NCBI GenBank assembly: GCA_012514785.1
Contig: JAAYZP010000531.1
Coordinates: 1 to 6,504, forward strand
From: Propionibacterium sp.
GTDB lineage: Bacteria > Actinomycetota > Actinomycetes > Propionibacteriales > Propionibacteriaceae
Direction: 5' to 3'
DNA: 6,504 nucleotides
Position 1 is the first letter of the stretch; every line of letters starts with the position of its first letter. Shown here piece by piece: positions 6,332 through 6,504 of the stretch. The position numbers and the translations under genes were made by a program. Below the pieces are notes generated by a model. That model was given only the letters and a program-made list of their open reading frames with translations. It did not search any database and was not told where the DNA came from.

Positions 6332-6504
6332 TCAGGGCTGGAGCGGGACGGCGCCGGCCGGCAGTTGGAACAGCAGTCCGACGACGTCGCGGCCGCTCTC
6401 GATGGAGAGGTGCGCGGCCACCGTCCGCGCGAAGATCTTGCCGAGCAGCTCGCCGGTGCGCTCGTCCATGGTGCTGCACCAGCCGGTGAGCGCCTCGAGG
6501 TGGG
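6332..6504 (-). CDS. C-terminal end of an unrecognised protein (5' end beyond window)
   Basis: The frame runs from the right edge to a TGA at 6332-6334 and gives 56 complete codons, ending ...LFQLPAGAVPLQP. The visible part is mixed polar and hydrophobic with one cysteine, no membrane segment and no motif I can assign. Third-position G/C is high, as in the neighbouring genes, and the stop is followed by a probable terminator hairpin, both in favour of a real gene end. It is on the same strand as the molybdoenzyme operon but separated from it by a terminator and a promoter. Function unknown; it could be a regulator or accessory protein, but nothing visible shows this. Confidence 0.6.
   Translation of the reverse strand, partial: HLEALTGWCSTMDERTGELLGKIFARTVAAHLSIESGRDVVGLLFQLPAGAVPLQP

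Noticed and set aside
6268..6489. Plus-strand 73-codon frame at the right edge
   Set aside because: It starts inside the inverted repeat and is arginine-rich; the opposite strand gives a better-balanced protein end followed by a terminator-like hairpin.
1..6504. CRISPR array, tRNA/rRNA, insertion sequence or attachment site
   Set aside because: No regularly spaced direct repeats, transposase-like frames or recognisable RNA gene sequence were seen.

Overview
The window is very GC-rich DNA (estimated near 70% G+C) with strong G/C at third codon positions, a GTG start and Shine-Dalgarno sites. This fits a high-GC actinobacterium, though the assignment is an inference from composition and style. 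All five recognised genes lie on the minus strand and read from right to left.

Right edge (6332-6504): the C-terminal end of an upstream gene I do not recognise. It is followed by a perfect 14-bp inverted repeat (6261-6310) that probably acts as its terminator. Next comes a compact control region (about 6136-6210). It holds a TATAGT -10 box, an AT-rich operator-like palindrome (6171-6199) lying on the expected transcription start, a second GC-rich stem-loop (6151-6168) in the leader, and a Shine-Dalgarno site.

Core operon (991-6135): three genes in the order iron-sulfur subunit, NrfD-type membrane anchor, Tat-exported molybdopterin catalytic subunit. This B-C-A order, the Tat signal only on the large subunit, and the catalytic sequence place it in the respiratory molybdoenzyme group of tetrathionate, polysulfide/sulfur and arsenate reductases. 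It looks most like TtrBCA. The expected arrangement is a membrane complex in which NrfD exchanges electrons with the (mena)quinone pool, the four-cluster subunit carries them, and the molybdenum site outside the membrane does the chemistry. The substrate cannot be fixed from sequence alone.

Left edge (1-994): a fourth, translationally coupled gene runs off the window. It encodes an unusual cysteine-rich ferredoxin with two N-terminal 4Fe-4S sites (one a CX7CX2CX3C variant), a central module of four cysteines, a seven-arginine linker and two more 4Fe-4S sites. Its frame has no ATG, GTG or TTG before the first cysteine. The best start is a CTG in a CTGA overlap with the stop of the catalytic gene. 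This extra protein is not part of the classical TtrBCA set and is the most unusual component here.

The genes are tightly coupled (10-nt gap, then two 4-nt overlaps), so the set is very likely one transcript controlled at the palindrome region. No tRNA, rRNA, CRISPR array or mobile element was seen. The only sizeable gene-free stretch is the 196-bp control region.
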